Source: Candidatus Atribacteria bacterium ADurb.Bin276 (lineage in GTDB: Bacteria > Atribacterota > Atribacteria > Atribacterales > Atribacteraceae). From it: a stretch of 54,499 nt of DNA. The notes beneath the pieces were generated by a model. That model searched no databases. It had not been told where the DNA came from and was given only the letters and a program-made list of their open reading frames with translations. Positions 17,252 through 25,125 of the stretch are shown here, in pieces; position 1 is the first letter of the stretch; each line of letters opens with the position of its first letter. The translations under genes were made by a program, and so were the position numbers. The stretch is taken from assembly GCA_002069605.1 (NCBI GenBank), contig MWBQ01000066.1, forward strand, positions 1 through 54,499, written 5' to 3'.

Positions 17252-17890
17252 ATGAAGACTAAATTCATTTTTTTATTAACCATTATTCTTGTTTTTTCTA
17301 TTCATTCTATTGTTTGTTCTCAAGACATGTTTAATAATACTTTGAACTTAGATAGTTTAAAACACCAGAAATATTTAATACGACAAGAAGATAAGGATGG
17401 TATAACCGAAGGATCTCTTACTGTTGATGTTGTACCGCAAGATGAAGAAAAGTACCAGGTGAGCATTGATTTTCTTTTAGGTGAGGATCATTTTACGAAC
17501 TCTTTTATCGCTTCAAAAGATGATAATCAAAATTTATTTAATAATCTTTTTTTCTCCAATCCTATGGCTATGGCAATCGTTATGCCAGTTTTTGCAGTTC
17601 AGTTTATGTTGCTACCGGTTACTTTAATGGGCGGCGAGTTAAAAGAAGGTTTTCTATGGAGTTCAAAAGAAGATGATGAGGAATTAACCATACAAGTTCC
17701 TTCTTCTGAAGAACGTTTTGGTTTAAAAGCTTATTGGGTGGAGATACTGAAGGATAAACAAATAGCAGTTCGAATGCTCTATTCAAAGGAAGCCCCACTT
17801 CCTTTCGTCGTCGAAATTACTGATTCCGATACTCTTGATGAAGGGCTGGAATCATTGTATTTAGAGCTTCAAGAATGGGAAACTAATTAG
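17252..17890 (+). CDS. Secreted protein of unknown function
   Basis: I do not recognise this protein of about 212 residues. It has a signal peptide (MKTKFIFLLTIILVFSIHSIVCS) with a possible lipobox-like end (SIVC), so a lipoprotein is possible, and one internal hydrophobic stretch (PMAMAIVMPVFAVQFMLLPVTLMGG) that may be membrane-inserted or buried. The remainder looks like a beta-rich domain. ATG 17252 is chosen because GGAGGAG lies 6-7 bases upstream; the ATG two codons before it abuts the RBS. It is followed by a terminator lying inside the convergent neighbour. Confidence 0.6.
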   Translation: MKTKFIFLLTIILVFSIHSIVCSQDMFNNTLNLDSLKHQKYLIRQEDKDGITEGSLTVDVVPQDEEKYQVSIDFLLGEDHFTNSFIASKDDNQNLFNNLFFSNPMAMAIVMPVFAVQFMLLPVTLMGGELKEGFLWSSKEDDEELTIQVPSSEERFGLKAYWVEILKDKQIAVRMLYSKEAPLPFVVEITDSDTLDEGLESLYLELQEWETN

Positions 17891-18456
17891 TAGCAAACAC
17901 CGTCACTACAAGCGGATGGAGAAGTGGAGCCATCCGCTTTTTTTCTTTTTGGTTTTGCTTGAGCAAGAGCGTTTTGAATAATTTCTTTTTCTAAAGATTC
18001 AACGGCAATTTTACCTTGCCATTTTTCAATGATTTTCATGTTTTGGTCAACTAAGAAGGCGGTTGGGAATTCCCAAAAACCCCAGGTCGCCTTTAAATTA
18101 TTAAGCCCCATGTATACCTGTAAATCCAAGTTTAGAGATTCAAGAATGCGTTTTACTTCTCGCCAATCGCATCCAACACAGATGGGAATCAGCTGGAATT
18201 GAAGGTTTTTTTGAAGATATTGAGCTGCAAATAGTTCTCGATCACAAGAAAAACATTCCGGGGATAAAAAAAGAACAACAACCATTTGATCATCAACAGA
18301 AAAAGGTATTTCTTGACCGGTCAAATCGTAAAGATTGAAAGGAGGAACATCGCGCCACGCCGCCGCTTGTGACTGGGAAGAATTCATAAAATATGTTCCC
18401 AACAAGACTAATAAAAACCAAAAAATTAGATTTACGGAGGATGGCATTTTTTTCAT
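17887..18456 (-). CDS. Exported thioredoxin-like (TlpA/AhpC-type) protein
   Basis: The 189-residue protein begins with a membrane/signal segment (about residues 9-23). It then has a thioredoxin fold of the TlpA or redoxin type: VVLFLSPECFSCDREL, with the active-site pair C68-F-S-C71, and the cis-Pro region FPTAFLVD. A further CVGC pair follows in the middle, and a Cys-containing tail (ACSDGVCY) is unusual. It likely acts in the periplasm in disulfide exchange or cytochrome/metalloprotein maturation, though no partner is adjacent. It overlaps the convergent gene by four bases and hosts that gene's terminator in its last codons. Confidence 0.75.
   Translation of the reverse strand: MKKMPSSVNLIFWFLLVLLGTYFMNSSQSQAAAWRDVPPFNLYDLTGQEIPFSVDDQMVVVLFLSPECFSCDRELFAAQYLQKNLQFQLIPICVGCDWREVKRILESLNLDLQVYMGLNNLKATWGFWEFPTAFLVDQNMKIIEKWQGKIAVESLEKEIIQNALAQAKPKRKKADGSTSPSACSDGVCY
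17911..17945 (+). terminator. Intrinsic terminator inside the end of the thioredoxin-like gene
   Basis: AGCGGATGG pairs with CCATCCGCT across a ten-base loop and is followed by seven or more T residues in the plus direction. It ends the secreted-protein gene at 17252-17890, yet lies within the coding 3' end of the convergent gene, so it is also constrained as codons. Confidence 0.75.
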
Positions 18457-18731
18457 GGTTTCTATTTTACTTTTTCATGGGAAGATTAGCAACTCCAAGA
18501 GAGAAAATGCTGGTATTGATTAAAAAAGACAAGCATAACACCATCGATAGAATAAAAAAGTAAATTGGTCCAGGTGGGTATTCGATAAAAAGAGAATTAT
18601 AAAAAAAGTGTTTTATAAAATTATTGGTTTGAAAGATTTTTAAAATCACCAATTTTTTATAAAAACCATGAAAAAGTATAAAAAACCATTCATCGAAGGC
18701 GAATTCGTATATAATAGGGTATAAAAAAATA

Positions 18732-19664
18732 GTGGTGAAATATGAAGTGGAAAAAGTAGGTATTATTACAATCTCAAGAGAAACCGAAAGCCTTGGTGAT
18801 GAGATCGCTACTCAATTATCAAAACAATTGAATTACGAATGCATTGATCGTGAACGATTAGCCGTGCTACTACATGAAGCCCATCAAGAAGATTTGGATG
18901 AGAATATTGATCGACAGAAATTCCTCATTTGGGCAAAAAACGTGAAGGAAATCCTTCTTAAACAAGCTAAAAGAGGTCCAATAATTTTTCTTGGCCGAGG
19001 AGGACAAACCATTTTTCAAAACGATTCCAGGGCCTTTCATTTGTTGATCGTTTCTTCACCCGAACTTCGTTTGCAAAGAATTATGGAAAAATATCGACAG
19101 GATGAAGTAACCGCTTCCCATATTTTGGCTGAATTGGATCGGAAAAGAGAAAAATTTCTTCTTGAAGCTTTAGGCGCCGATTGGAAAAATCCTCTTATCT
19201 ATCACTTAGTTTTAAACACAGCTTATTATACGGTAAATCAATCCTGTCAAATTATTCAGGAAGCAATCAAGAATTTAGGTGTTCATCGAACCCCCAAAGA
19301 ACAGCAATTGTTGTTTCCCAGCCTTGATTTTGGCGGGAATCGAGTTGAGTTTGTTCATCCATCTGAAGAAGAGTTTGCACGGATACTCGATTTTTATCGA
19401 ATCAAATGGCTTTATGAGCCCCGTACTTTTCCTTTGGAGTGGGATAGTGAAGGGAATGTTGTCGAAGCTTTTTCACCTGATTTTTACCTACCCGATTTCG
19501 ATCTTTTCATTGAACTCACTACTCAAAAACAAAAATTAGTCAGGAAAAAAAACCGCAAAGTGAAAAGGCTAAAAGACTTATATCCAAAGGTAAAAATTAA
19601 AGTTATTTATTCACGAGACTATACTCATCTTTTACGTAAGTTTGGAGTGGAGGAAGATATATGA
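18732..19664 (+). CDS. Fusion of cytidylate-kinase-like domain and PD-(D/E)XK-like domain
   Basis: The 310-residue protein has two parts. Residues about 8-185 resemble the cytidylate kinase-like family (ITISRETESLGDEIATQLSKQL, IIFLGRGGQTIF). The phosphate-binding loop reads ESLG where the family normally has GSGG, so ATP binding may be impaired. Residues about 205-305 contain EEFARILDFYRIKWLYEPRTFP, then SPDFYLPDFDLFIELTT and a Lys/Arg-rich helix, an arrangement like the PD-(D/E)XK nuclease fold with T in place of the usual K. Function is unknown; proximity to hpt suggests a nucleotide-related job. The start is one of two adjacent GTG codons 16-19 bases after a TATAAT at 18710-18715, giving a very short leader. 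Confidence 0.6.
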   Translation: MVKYEVEKVGIITISRETESLGDEIATQLSKQLNYECIDRERLAVLLHEAHQEDLDENIDRQKFLIWAKNVKEILLKQAKRGPIIFLGRGGQTIFQNDSRAFHLLIVSSPELRLQRIMEKYRQDEVTASHILAELDRKREKFLLEALGADWKNPLIYHLVLNTAYYTVNQSCQIIQEAIKNLGVHRTPKEQQLLFPSLDFGGNRVEFVHPSEEEFARILDFYRIKWLYEPRTFPLEWDSEGNVVEAFSPDFYLPDFDLFIELTTQKQKLVRKKNRKVKRLKDLYPKVKIKVIYSRDYTHLLRKFGVEEDI

Positions 19665-19756
19665 TTGAATCAAAACTGGGCGATGGCTTGATAGTGAGCT
19701 TATTATCGGTGGTATCAGTGTGGAGGAAGATATATGATTGAATCAAAACTGGGCGA
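19647..19756 (+). repeat. 37-base direct repeat spanning the kinase-fusion stop and the hpt start
   Basis: The 37 bases at 19647-19683 are repeated without mismatch at 19720-19756, offset 73 bases, with an unrelated 36-base spacer. The segment includes GTGGAGGAAGATATATG, so it carries both the RBS (GGAGGA) and the ATG. The first copy ends the upstream gene and opens a decoy frame of 26 codons; the second copy gives the true hpt start at 19734. Confidence 0.9.
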
Positions 19757-20306
19757 ATGTGTTTTCACTCGATCGGAAATTGAAAAAAGAGTGCAAGAAA
19801 TCGCAGCTGAAATTAATCAGGATTATTTGGGGAAAAGGCCGTTGATTATTTCTATCCTTCGCGGTGCCATTTTTTTTACTGTTGACTTGGTTCGTTCGTT
19901 AACCATTCCTTTCGATCTCGACTTTATGGCTCTATCGAATTATAAAACTGGATTTAAGAAAGTTGAAATTGAAAAAGATGTCGATGAAGAAGTTGCCGAT
20001 CGAGATGTCATCATCGTAGAAGATATAATCGATACCGGCCTAACCTTAAATTATTTAACCCGGGTTATGGAAAAGCGTTTTCCATCCAGTGTTGTAACTT
20101 GTACTTTTTTAGATTGTCCTGATCGACGGTTCATTGAGGTTCCCATACATTATTCGTGCTTTGAAATCCCGGATATTTATGTCGTCGGGTATGGGCTAGA
20201 CTTTCGTGGAGATTTTCGAAATTTGATGGAGATATATACTATATATGATCCCAGCGGTCGGAGCACACAAATATTAAAGCAGATGGGGAAAGGAGTTCCT
20301 CGATGA
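19734..20306 (+). CDS. hpt: Hypoxanthine phosphoribosyltransferase
   Basis: The 190-residue enzyme transfers the phosphoribosyl group of PRPP to hypoxanthine or guanine in purine salvage. The PRPP-binding motif VIIVEDIIDTGLTL is intact at about residues 94-107, and LIISILRGAIFFTVDLVRSL and YVVGYGLDFRG are typical of bacterial Hpt. The start lies in the second copy of the 37-base repeat with GGAGGA upstream. The stop overlaps the hisC start by four bases (ATGA), so the two are translationally coupled. Confidence 0.93.
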   Translation: MIESKLGECVFTRSEIEKRVQEIAAEINQDYLGKRPLIISILRGAIFFTVDLVRSLTIPFDLDFMALSNYKTGFKKVEIEKDVDEEVADRDVIIVEDIIDTGLTLNYLTRVMEKRFPSSVVTCTFLDCPDRRFIEVPIHYSCFEIPDIYVVGYGLDFRGDFRNLMEIYTIYDPSGRSTQILKQMGKGVPR

Positions 20307-21361
20307 GCTATTTTCGAAAACATTTGGAATTAATAGCCGGCTATCAGCCTGGTGAGCAACCACAAGATGGCCAATATATTAAATTAAATACCAACGAGAA
20401 TCCCTATCCACCCTCTCCGTTGGTTGTTGAGACTTTGATGGAAAATCTAACCAAGCATCGCTTATCCTACTATCCATCACCACTTTGTGATGAACTGAGG
20501 GAGCAAGCTTCAGCAGTATATGGGTATCCTTCCGATTGGATCTTGGTGGGAAACGGGTCAGATGAACTTTTAAGCATAGTTTTTCGGGCATTTCTGGGAA
20601 AAGGAGATTGGGTTTTATATCCATATCCAACCTATACCCTTTATCGAGTTCTTGCCTTGCTGCAAGAAGCCAATTTTGGAGAAATTCCTTTTGAAAAAGA
20701 TTACTCACTTCCTAAGAAAGTTTTAACCGGTCAAGCTCAATTAAAGGTTGTCTGTAATCCCAACTCTCCAACCGGAACTTTTTTATCAACGATGATTATC
20801 GAAAATTTAATCAAAAACTCATCCTGTCCAGTTATAGTTGATGAAGCCTATGTTGATTTTGCCTATGATAATGCTCTTTCACTGTTAAAAAGATTCCCTA
20901 ATTTGATTATTTTACGAACTTTGTCTAAATCTTTTTCATTAGCTGGTATACGGGTAGGATTTTTGATTGCCCAACCTGAAATGATTCAAGGTTTACTGAA
21001 AGTAAAAGATTCTTATAATGTAAACTGGTTTTCTCAAAAAGCTGCTATGGCAGCTCTACGAGACCTACATTATATGAGGAATAATGTGGAGAAAATTAAA
21101 CAAACCCGGAAGGAATTTTCCCAAGCTATGAGCAAACTCGGATACGAAGTACTCCCTTCGGAAGCGAATTTTGTTATGGTTCGCAAACCAGGAGAAAACT
21201 TAGAATCAGAATATCTTTATCTTAAAAAAAACCATATACTCGTCAGATATTTTACTGAATGGCCAGATTCTATGCGAATATCCATTGGGACTGATTCGAA
21301 TATGCAGCTTATAATCCAGATTCTGAAAAATATGACCAAGGATAATAAAAATGACCTTTAA
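20303..21361 (+). CDS. hisC: Histidinol-phosphate aminotransferase
   Basis: The 352-residue class I/II PLP aminotransferase converts imidazole-acetol phosphate to histidinol phosphate. LNTNENPYPPSP, PNSPTGT, VDEAYVDF and the PLP-lysine motif RTLSKSFSLAGIRVGF are all present. It is not in a histidine operon here: neighbours are hpt and a HAD phosphatase. Some HisC homologues act on other aromatic keto acids, so substrate breadth is open. It is coupled to hpt and overlaps the next gene by 11 bases. Confidence 0.88.
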   Translation: MSYFRKHLELIAGYQPGEQPQDGQYIKLNTNENPYPPSPLVVETLMENLTKHRLSYYPSPLCDELREQASAVYGYPSDWILVGNGSDELLSIVFRAFLGKGDWVLYPYPTYTLYRVLALLQEANFGEIPFEKDYSLPKKVLTGQAQLKVVCNPNSPTGTFLSTMIIENLIKNSSCPVIVDEAYVDFAYDNALSLLKRFPNLIILRTLSKSFSLAGIRVGFLIAQPEMIQGLLKVKDSYNVNWFSQKAAMAALRDLHYMRNNVEKIKQTRKEFSQAMSKLGYEVLPSEANFVMVRKPGENLESEYLYLKKNHILVRYFTEWPDSMRISIGTDSNMQLIIQILKNMTKDNKNDL

Positions 21362-22010
21362 ATTAATGATTTGGGATTTGGACAATACTCTTATTGGCAG
21401 TTCAAAGCTCCTTTGGGGCGCTTTTAATATGGTTTTTGAAAAATATGCTGGTACAAAGCTAACCCCGAATGAAATTGTTCAACTTTATGGGCCTCCAGAA
21501 GGTGACGTAATAGAAAGAATCGTTGGAAGGCAAAGGAAGAATCAAGCTTTAGAAGATTTTTATACTTTCTATCGAGAGAATCATGATCTATTAATCAATA
21601 CTTTTTCTCGGGTTTTTGATTTGATAGGCAAGCTTCGGCAAGGGGGAATCAAACAATCACTATTTACTTCGAAGGGGAGAAGAAGCGCGGATATCACTTT
21701 AGAAAGGTTAGGTATCGATAAATTGTTTGACTTCGTCGTCTGTGGTGATGAGATTCTTCGTCCAAAACCCTATCCTGATGGAGTGATAAAGATACTTTCA
21801 TATTTTTCCCTTTCTCCAGAAGAAGTGATCTATTTTGGAGATTCACCTTTAGATATTCAATCGGCTCATCAAGCTGGGGTAAAGGGAGCCCTGGTTTTAT
21901 GGGATTCGATACACCAAGATGCTTTGGGTGGTGAAAAGCCGGATTTTATTTTTTTAGATATACCTTCATTGGAGAAGTGGGTTGAGCAATATTATGCTTG
22001 GATTGAATGA
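21351..22010 (+). CDS. HAD-superfamily phosphatase (phosphoglycolate phosphatase-like)
   Basis: The 219-residue protein has HAD motif I WDLDNTL at the N-terminus, motif II SLFTSKG, the motif III Lys in RPKPYPDG and motif IV YFGDSPLDI, with an alpha-helical cap between I and II. This is the Gph/PGMB-like subgroup, which dephosphorylates small sugar phosphates or phosphoglycolate. The overlap with hisC makes a histidinol-phosphate phosphatase role conceivable, although typical HAD-type enzymes for that step have a different, shorter architecture. The substrate is unassigned. Confidence 0.8.
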   Translation: MTFKLMIWDLDNTLIGSSKLLWGAFNMVFEKYAGTKLTPNEIVQLYGPPEGDVIERIVGRQRKNQALEDFYTFYRENHDLLINTFSRVFDLIGKLRQGGIKQSLFTSKGRRSADITLERLGIDKLFDFVVCGDEILRPKPYPDGVIKILSYFSLSPEEVIYFGDSPLDIQSAHQAGVKGALVLWDSIHQDALGGEKPDFIFLDIPSLEKWVEQYYAWIE

Positions 22011-22104
22011 GTGAAAGGCATCATCGATAGGTTAGTGGTAAAAATCGAAGTGTTATTGATAGAAAAAATATATTCAAAAATGATTGACAATCAGAAAGGT
22101 GGAG

Positions 22105-22239
22105 ATGAAAGTGGTAGTTTGGGTTTGTGAGTCTTGTGGATTTGAAAAAGAAGGTCGTTGTAAGCCGCAAAAATGTTCCAACTGTGGTGGGAAAGGTTCT
22201 TTTATAAAAAAGGAGGGAAACCAAAAGAAGGAGGAATAA
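22105..22239 (+). CDS. 44-residue rubredoxin-like zinc-ribbon protein
   Basis: This short frame encodes VWVCESCGFEKEG followed by QKCSNCGG, two CxxC knuckles about 13 residues apart as in rubredoxin-like or rubrerythrin C-terminal domains, then a charged tail. AAAGGTGGAG immediately precedes the ATG. The 3' end of the gene carries the AAGGAGG ribosome site of nrdJ, whose TTG start lies 3 bases after the stop. This suggests coupling of the two. It may hand electrons or metal to a partner, possibly the reductase next door, but that is speculative. Confidence 0.65.
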   Translation: MKVVVWVCESCGFEKEGRCKPQKCSNCGGKGSFIKKEGNQKKEE

Positions 22240-22241
22240 AG

Positions 22242-24287
22242 TTGGTTAAAGATTCTTTTTCACAGGTAAAAAAAAGAGATGGATCAATAGAACCTTTCAC
22301 CATAAAAAAAATAATCCGAGCCATAGAGCAAGCGCTTCTTGCTACTGGTTTTTATCAACCGGGGAAGGCTGAAGGGTTAGCTCATGAAGTAATAGAAAAC
22401 TTGAGTATCAATCGGGAAAGACCAATACCACTGGTTGAAGAAATTCAGGACGAAGTGGAAAGAGTTTTAATGAGCCACTCTTTACTACAGGTTGCAAAAG
22501 CCTATATCCTTTATCGGGAAAAACGAAGAGAAATTAGAGAAGCCAAGTGGAAATTATTTGGGATTCACGATGATTTAAAGCTGAGCTTCAATGCTATCCA
22601 AGTTCTAAAAGAACGGTATCTGGTTAAAAACGAAGAAGGCGAAGTTCAGGAAACTCCCAAGGCTATGATGAAGCGAGTAGCGAGGGCGGTGGCTGAAGCC
22701 GATCGTTTATATGGACAGGATGTTAGTGAAAGTTACGAAAAATTTTACCATCTGCTCACCTCCCTAGAGTTTTTACCGAATTCACCAACCTTGATGAATG
22801 CAGGAACCCCGCTGGGACAGCTTTCAGCTTGTTTTGTTCTTCCGGTTGAAGATTCAATTGAAGGCATTTTTAATACCCTGAGAGATATGGCTATCATTCA
22901 TAAATCAGGAGGAGGTACTGGTTTTAATTTTTCTCAGCTTCGCCCCAAGGGAGATCGGGTTTCATCAACTGGCGGCAGAGCTTCGGGACCGGTTTCGTTT
23001 ATGCGGATATTTGATACAGCTACCGATGTTGTGAAGCAAGGGGGTCGGAGGCGTGGAGCCAATATGGGAATTCTTCGCTTCAACCATCCGGATGTCCGTG
23101 AGTTTATTAGAGCCAAGAATCAAGCAGGTTTTCTTGAAAACTTTAATCTATCGGTAGCCATTTCTGATGAAGAAATGGAAAGGGTACACCAGGGTGAAAA
23201 AATAGACTTGATTGACCCGCATTTAAGAAAAGCGGTATCAACGATTAACGCTCGAGAGCTATTTGATCTGATTGTTGAAAGTGCTTGGAAATCGGGAGAA
23301 CCAGGTATAGTTTTTTTAGATGAAATCAATCGAAATAACCCCACTCCTTCTTTGGGGTCACTCGAAGCAACCAATCCTTGCGGAGAAGTTCCATTACTCC
23401 CCTATGAGTCTTGTAATTTAGGTTCCATAAATCTTTCCAAAATGAGTGCTGATGGAAAGATTGATTATCAAAAACTGCAAAGAGTTGTTTTTGATGCCGT
23501 CCATTTTTTAGATAATATCATTGATATCAACCGTTATCCCTTACCAATGGTTGAAAAAATAGTAAAAGCCAATCGAAAAATCGGTTTGGGGGTTATGGGA
23601 TTTGCCGATTTGCTATGCAAGCTTGGCATTTCTTACCATTCAGAACAAGCTCTTCAAATCGCTGAGCAGCTCATAACTTTTATTACTTCTGAAGCGAAGA
23701 TGGCTTCGAAAAAATTAGCAGAAAAAAGAGGTGTTTTTCCCAATTACCCAAAGAGCATCCCTGCTACCAAGAATTTACCTCTTCGAAATGCAACTTTGAT
23801 TTCGATTGCTCCTACCGGAACAATTAGTCTGATTGCCGGATGTTCCAGTGGTATAGAACCGTATTTTGCCCTTATTTATCGACGTTATGTTTTAGAAAAT
23901 ACCGAGTTGATTGAAATTAATCCCTTACTGGAAGAAAAGCTAAAGGCCTTAAAAATTGAAGAGAAAATTCGAAAATCAATCTGGGAAAAAGGTTCTCTAA
24001 AAGATATTGATGGAATACCTGAACATCTTCATTCGCTTTTTCTTACTGCTCTTGAAATCCCTCCAACTTTTCAAGTTCAAATCCAGGCAGTATTTCAAAA
24101 ACAAGTTGATAATGCAGTGTCTAAAACCATCAACCTTCCAACCGATGCCACCCTCGAAGATGTTGGTCAGGCCTATTTTTTGGCTCATCAACTCGGTTGC
24201 AAAGGAATAACAGTCTATCGTTATCAAAGTCGAGAAAGTCAAGTTTTATATTTAGGCTCCGGAGCAAAAGAATGTGAAAACTGTTAA
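22242..24287 (+). CDS. nrdJ: Adenosylcobalamin-dependent ribonucleotide reductase, class II
   Basis: The 681-residue single-chain enzyme reduces ribonucleotides to deoxyribonucleotides using B12, without oxygen and without a small subunit. An ATP-cone occupies about residues 5-95 (KKRDGSIEPFTIKKIIRAIEQAL). The barrel has SPTLMNAGTPLGQLSACFVLP, NPCGEVPLLPYESCNLGSINL and TGTISLIAGCSSGIEP. The end CENC supplies the redox-active cysteines. The TTG start at 22242 follows AAGGAGG by 8 bases; a longer frame from 22173 would run through the zinc-ribbon gene in another frame. No intein or split is seen. Confidence 0.94.
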   Translation: MVKDSFSQVKKRDGSIEPFTIKKIIRAIEQALLATGFYQPGKAEGLAHEVIENLSINRERPIPLVEEIQDEVERVLMSHSLLQVAKAYILYREKRREIREAKWKLFGIHDDLKLSFNAIQVLKERYLVKNEEGEVQETPKAMMKRVARAVAEADRLYGQDVSESYEKFYHLLTSLEFLPNSPTLMNAGTPLGQLSACFVLPVEDSIEGIFNTLRDMAIIHKSGGGTGFNFSQLRPKGDRVSSTGGRASGPVSFMRIFDTATDVVKQGGRRRGANMGILRFNHPDVREFIRAKNQAGFLENFNLSVAISDEEMERVHQGEKIDLIDPHLRKAVSTINARELFDLIVESAWKSGEPGIVFLDEINRNNPTPSLGSLEATNPCGEVPLLPYESCNLGSINLSKMSADGKIDYQKLQRVVFDAVHFLDNIIDINRYPLPMVEKIVKANRKIGLGVMGFADLLCKLGISYHSEQALQIAEQLITFITSEAKMASKKLAEKRGVFPNYPKSIPATKNLPLRNATLISIAPTGTISLIAGCSSGIEPYFALIYRRYVLENTELIEINPLLEEKLKALKIEEKIRKSIWEKGSLKDIDGIPEHLHSLFLTALEIPPTFQVQIQAVFQKQVDNAVSKTINLPTDATLEDVGQAYFLAHQLGCKGITVYRYQSRESQVLYLGSGAKECENC

Positions 24288-24309
24288 TTATGAATGGATG
24301 TAAATTTAA

Positions 24310-25125
24310 TTAAGTAGTTTCATCCTTTCGGTTAAAAATGATAATTCCAATCAAAAGGCTTCCCAGAAAGTAAAATCCAACAATAATATAGGAAAAAATT
24401 AAAGAATTCCATTCGATAGTCTGATTCATTAAGTTTTGCCAGGAAAGTAAATGACGAGTTATCAGGAAAGGAGAAATAGGTTTAAAGACTTCAAGGTTTT
24501 GAACAACTGTTGAGGCTGCGGTAAAAATTAAGGTGAAAATTGGGCTGGCCAAAGAATGGCTCATAAAGGAAGAAAGACATAGAGCAATGGAAGCATAGGT
24601 GAGAATATAGAATGAAACGGTCAGGCCAGCTAAGATAAGCCTTAATATTGCTTCTTGGGCACTTAAGGTAAAAAAGCCAGCGCTCATGTTATTTAGTTCA
24701 ACCGGTAGAACCACTGAACCACCTCCAAAAAGAAAGAAGCCCAAGAGACTGGTAATCAATAAAGTGGAAAAAACAATAAAAAGTGAGTAGAGGATAATTA
24801 AACTTAATTTTCCTAAATAAATGCGAACGCGGGGAACTGGTCGGGTTAGAATCATTCGGAGAGTCCCTTTAATCCGTTCACCGGCAATACTTTCACCAGC
24901 AATTAAAACCGCAACTACTGGTCCTACGACTGCTAAAGGATAGAGAGTTAAACCGGGGATGTAGAGACCACTTAATCGAAAACCAAGTTGTTTTAGAGGG
25001 AGAAGAGAAGGATTGTACCAAACGTTAATTCCAATCAGTATTCCCAATCCCCATAAGACGATTAGACCCCCATAAGTTCGATAATTTGCCCTGATTTTTT
25101 GTATTTCAGAACCAAGAATATTCAT
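24310..25125 (-). CDS. ABC-2 type transporter permease
   Basis: The 271-residue membrane protein has six predicted hydrophobic segments and the ABC-2 exporter pattern AGESIAGERIKGTLRMILTRPVPRVRIYLGKL after the second one. It overlaps the ATPase gene upstream by four bases, so the two form an exporter. The substrate is unknown; such pairs export drugs, peptides or lipids, or act in gliding and polysaccharide systems. Confidence 0.85.
   Translation of the reverse strand: MNILGSEIQKIRANYRTYGGLIVLWGLGILIGINVWYNPSLLPLKQLGFRLSGLYIPGLTLYPLAVVGPVVAVLIAGESIAGERIKGTLRMILTRPVPRVRIYLGKLSLIILYSLFIVFSTLLITSLLGFFLFGGGSVVLPVELNNMSAGFFTLSAQEAILRLILAGLTVSFYILTYASIALCLSSFMSHSLASPIFTLIFTAASTVVQNLEVFKPISPFLITRHLLSWQNLMNQTIEWNSLIFSYIIVGFYFLGSLLIGIIIFNRKDETT

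Noticed and set aside
18467-18652. A minus-strand frame of 61 residues upstream of the thioredoxin-like gene, hydrophobic with PPGPIYFF
   Set aside because: AT-rich sequence read on the minus strand readily yields Phe/Leu/Ile-rich frames. It has no RBS and no recognisable family, so I cannot support it, although a lost membrane partner of the redox protein is conceivable.
18613-18661. Hairpin (ATAAAATTATTGGT / ACCAATTTTTTAT) in the 18457-18731 gap
   Set aside because: The arms are almost all A/T and imperfect; such structures are frequent by chance in this composition.
22173-22241. N-terminal extension of NrdJ from ATG 22173
   Set aside because: It overlaps the zinc-ribbon gene in another frame, and the RBS AAGGAGG points to TTG 22242.
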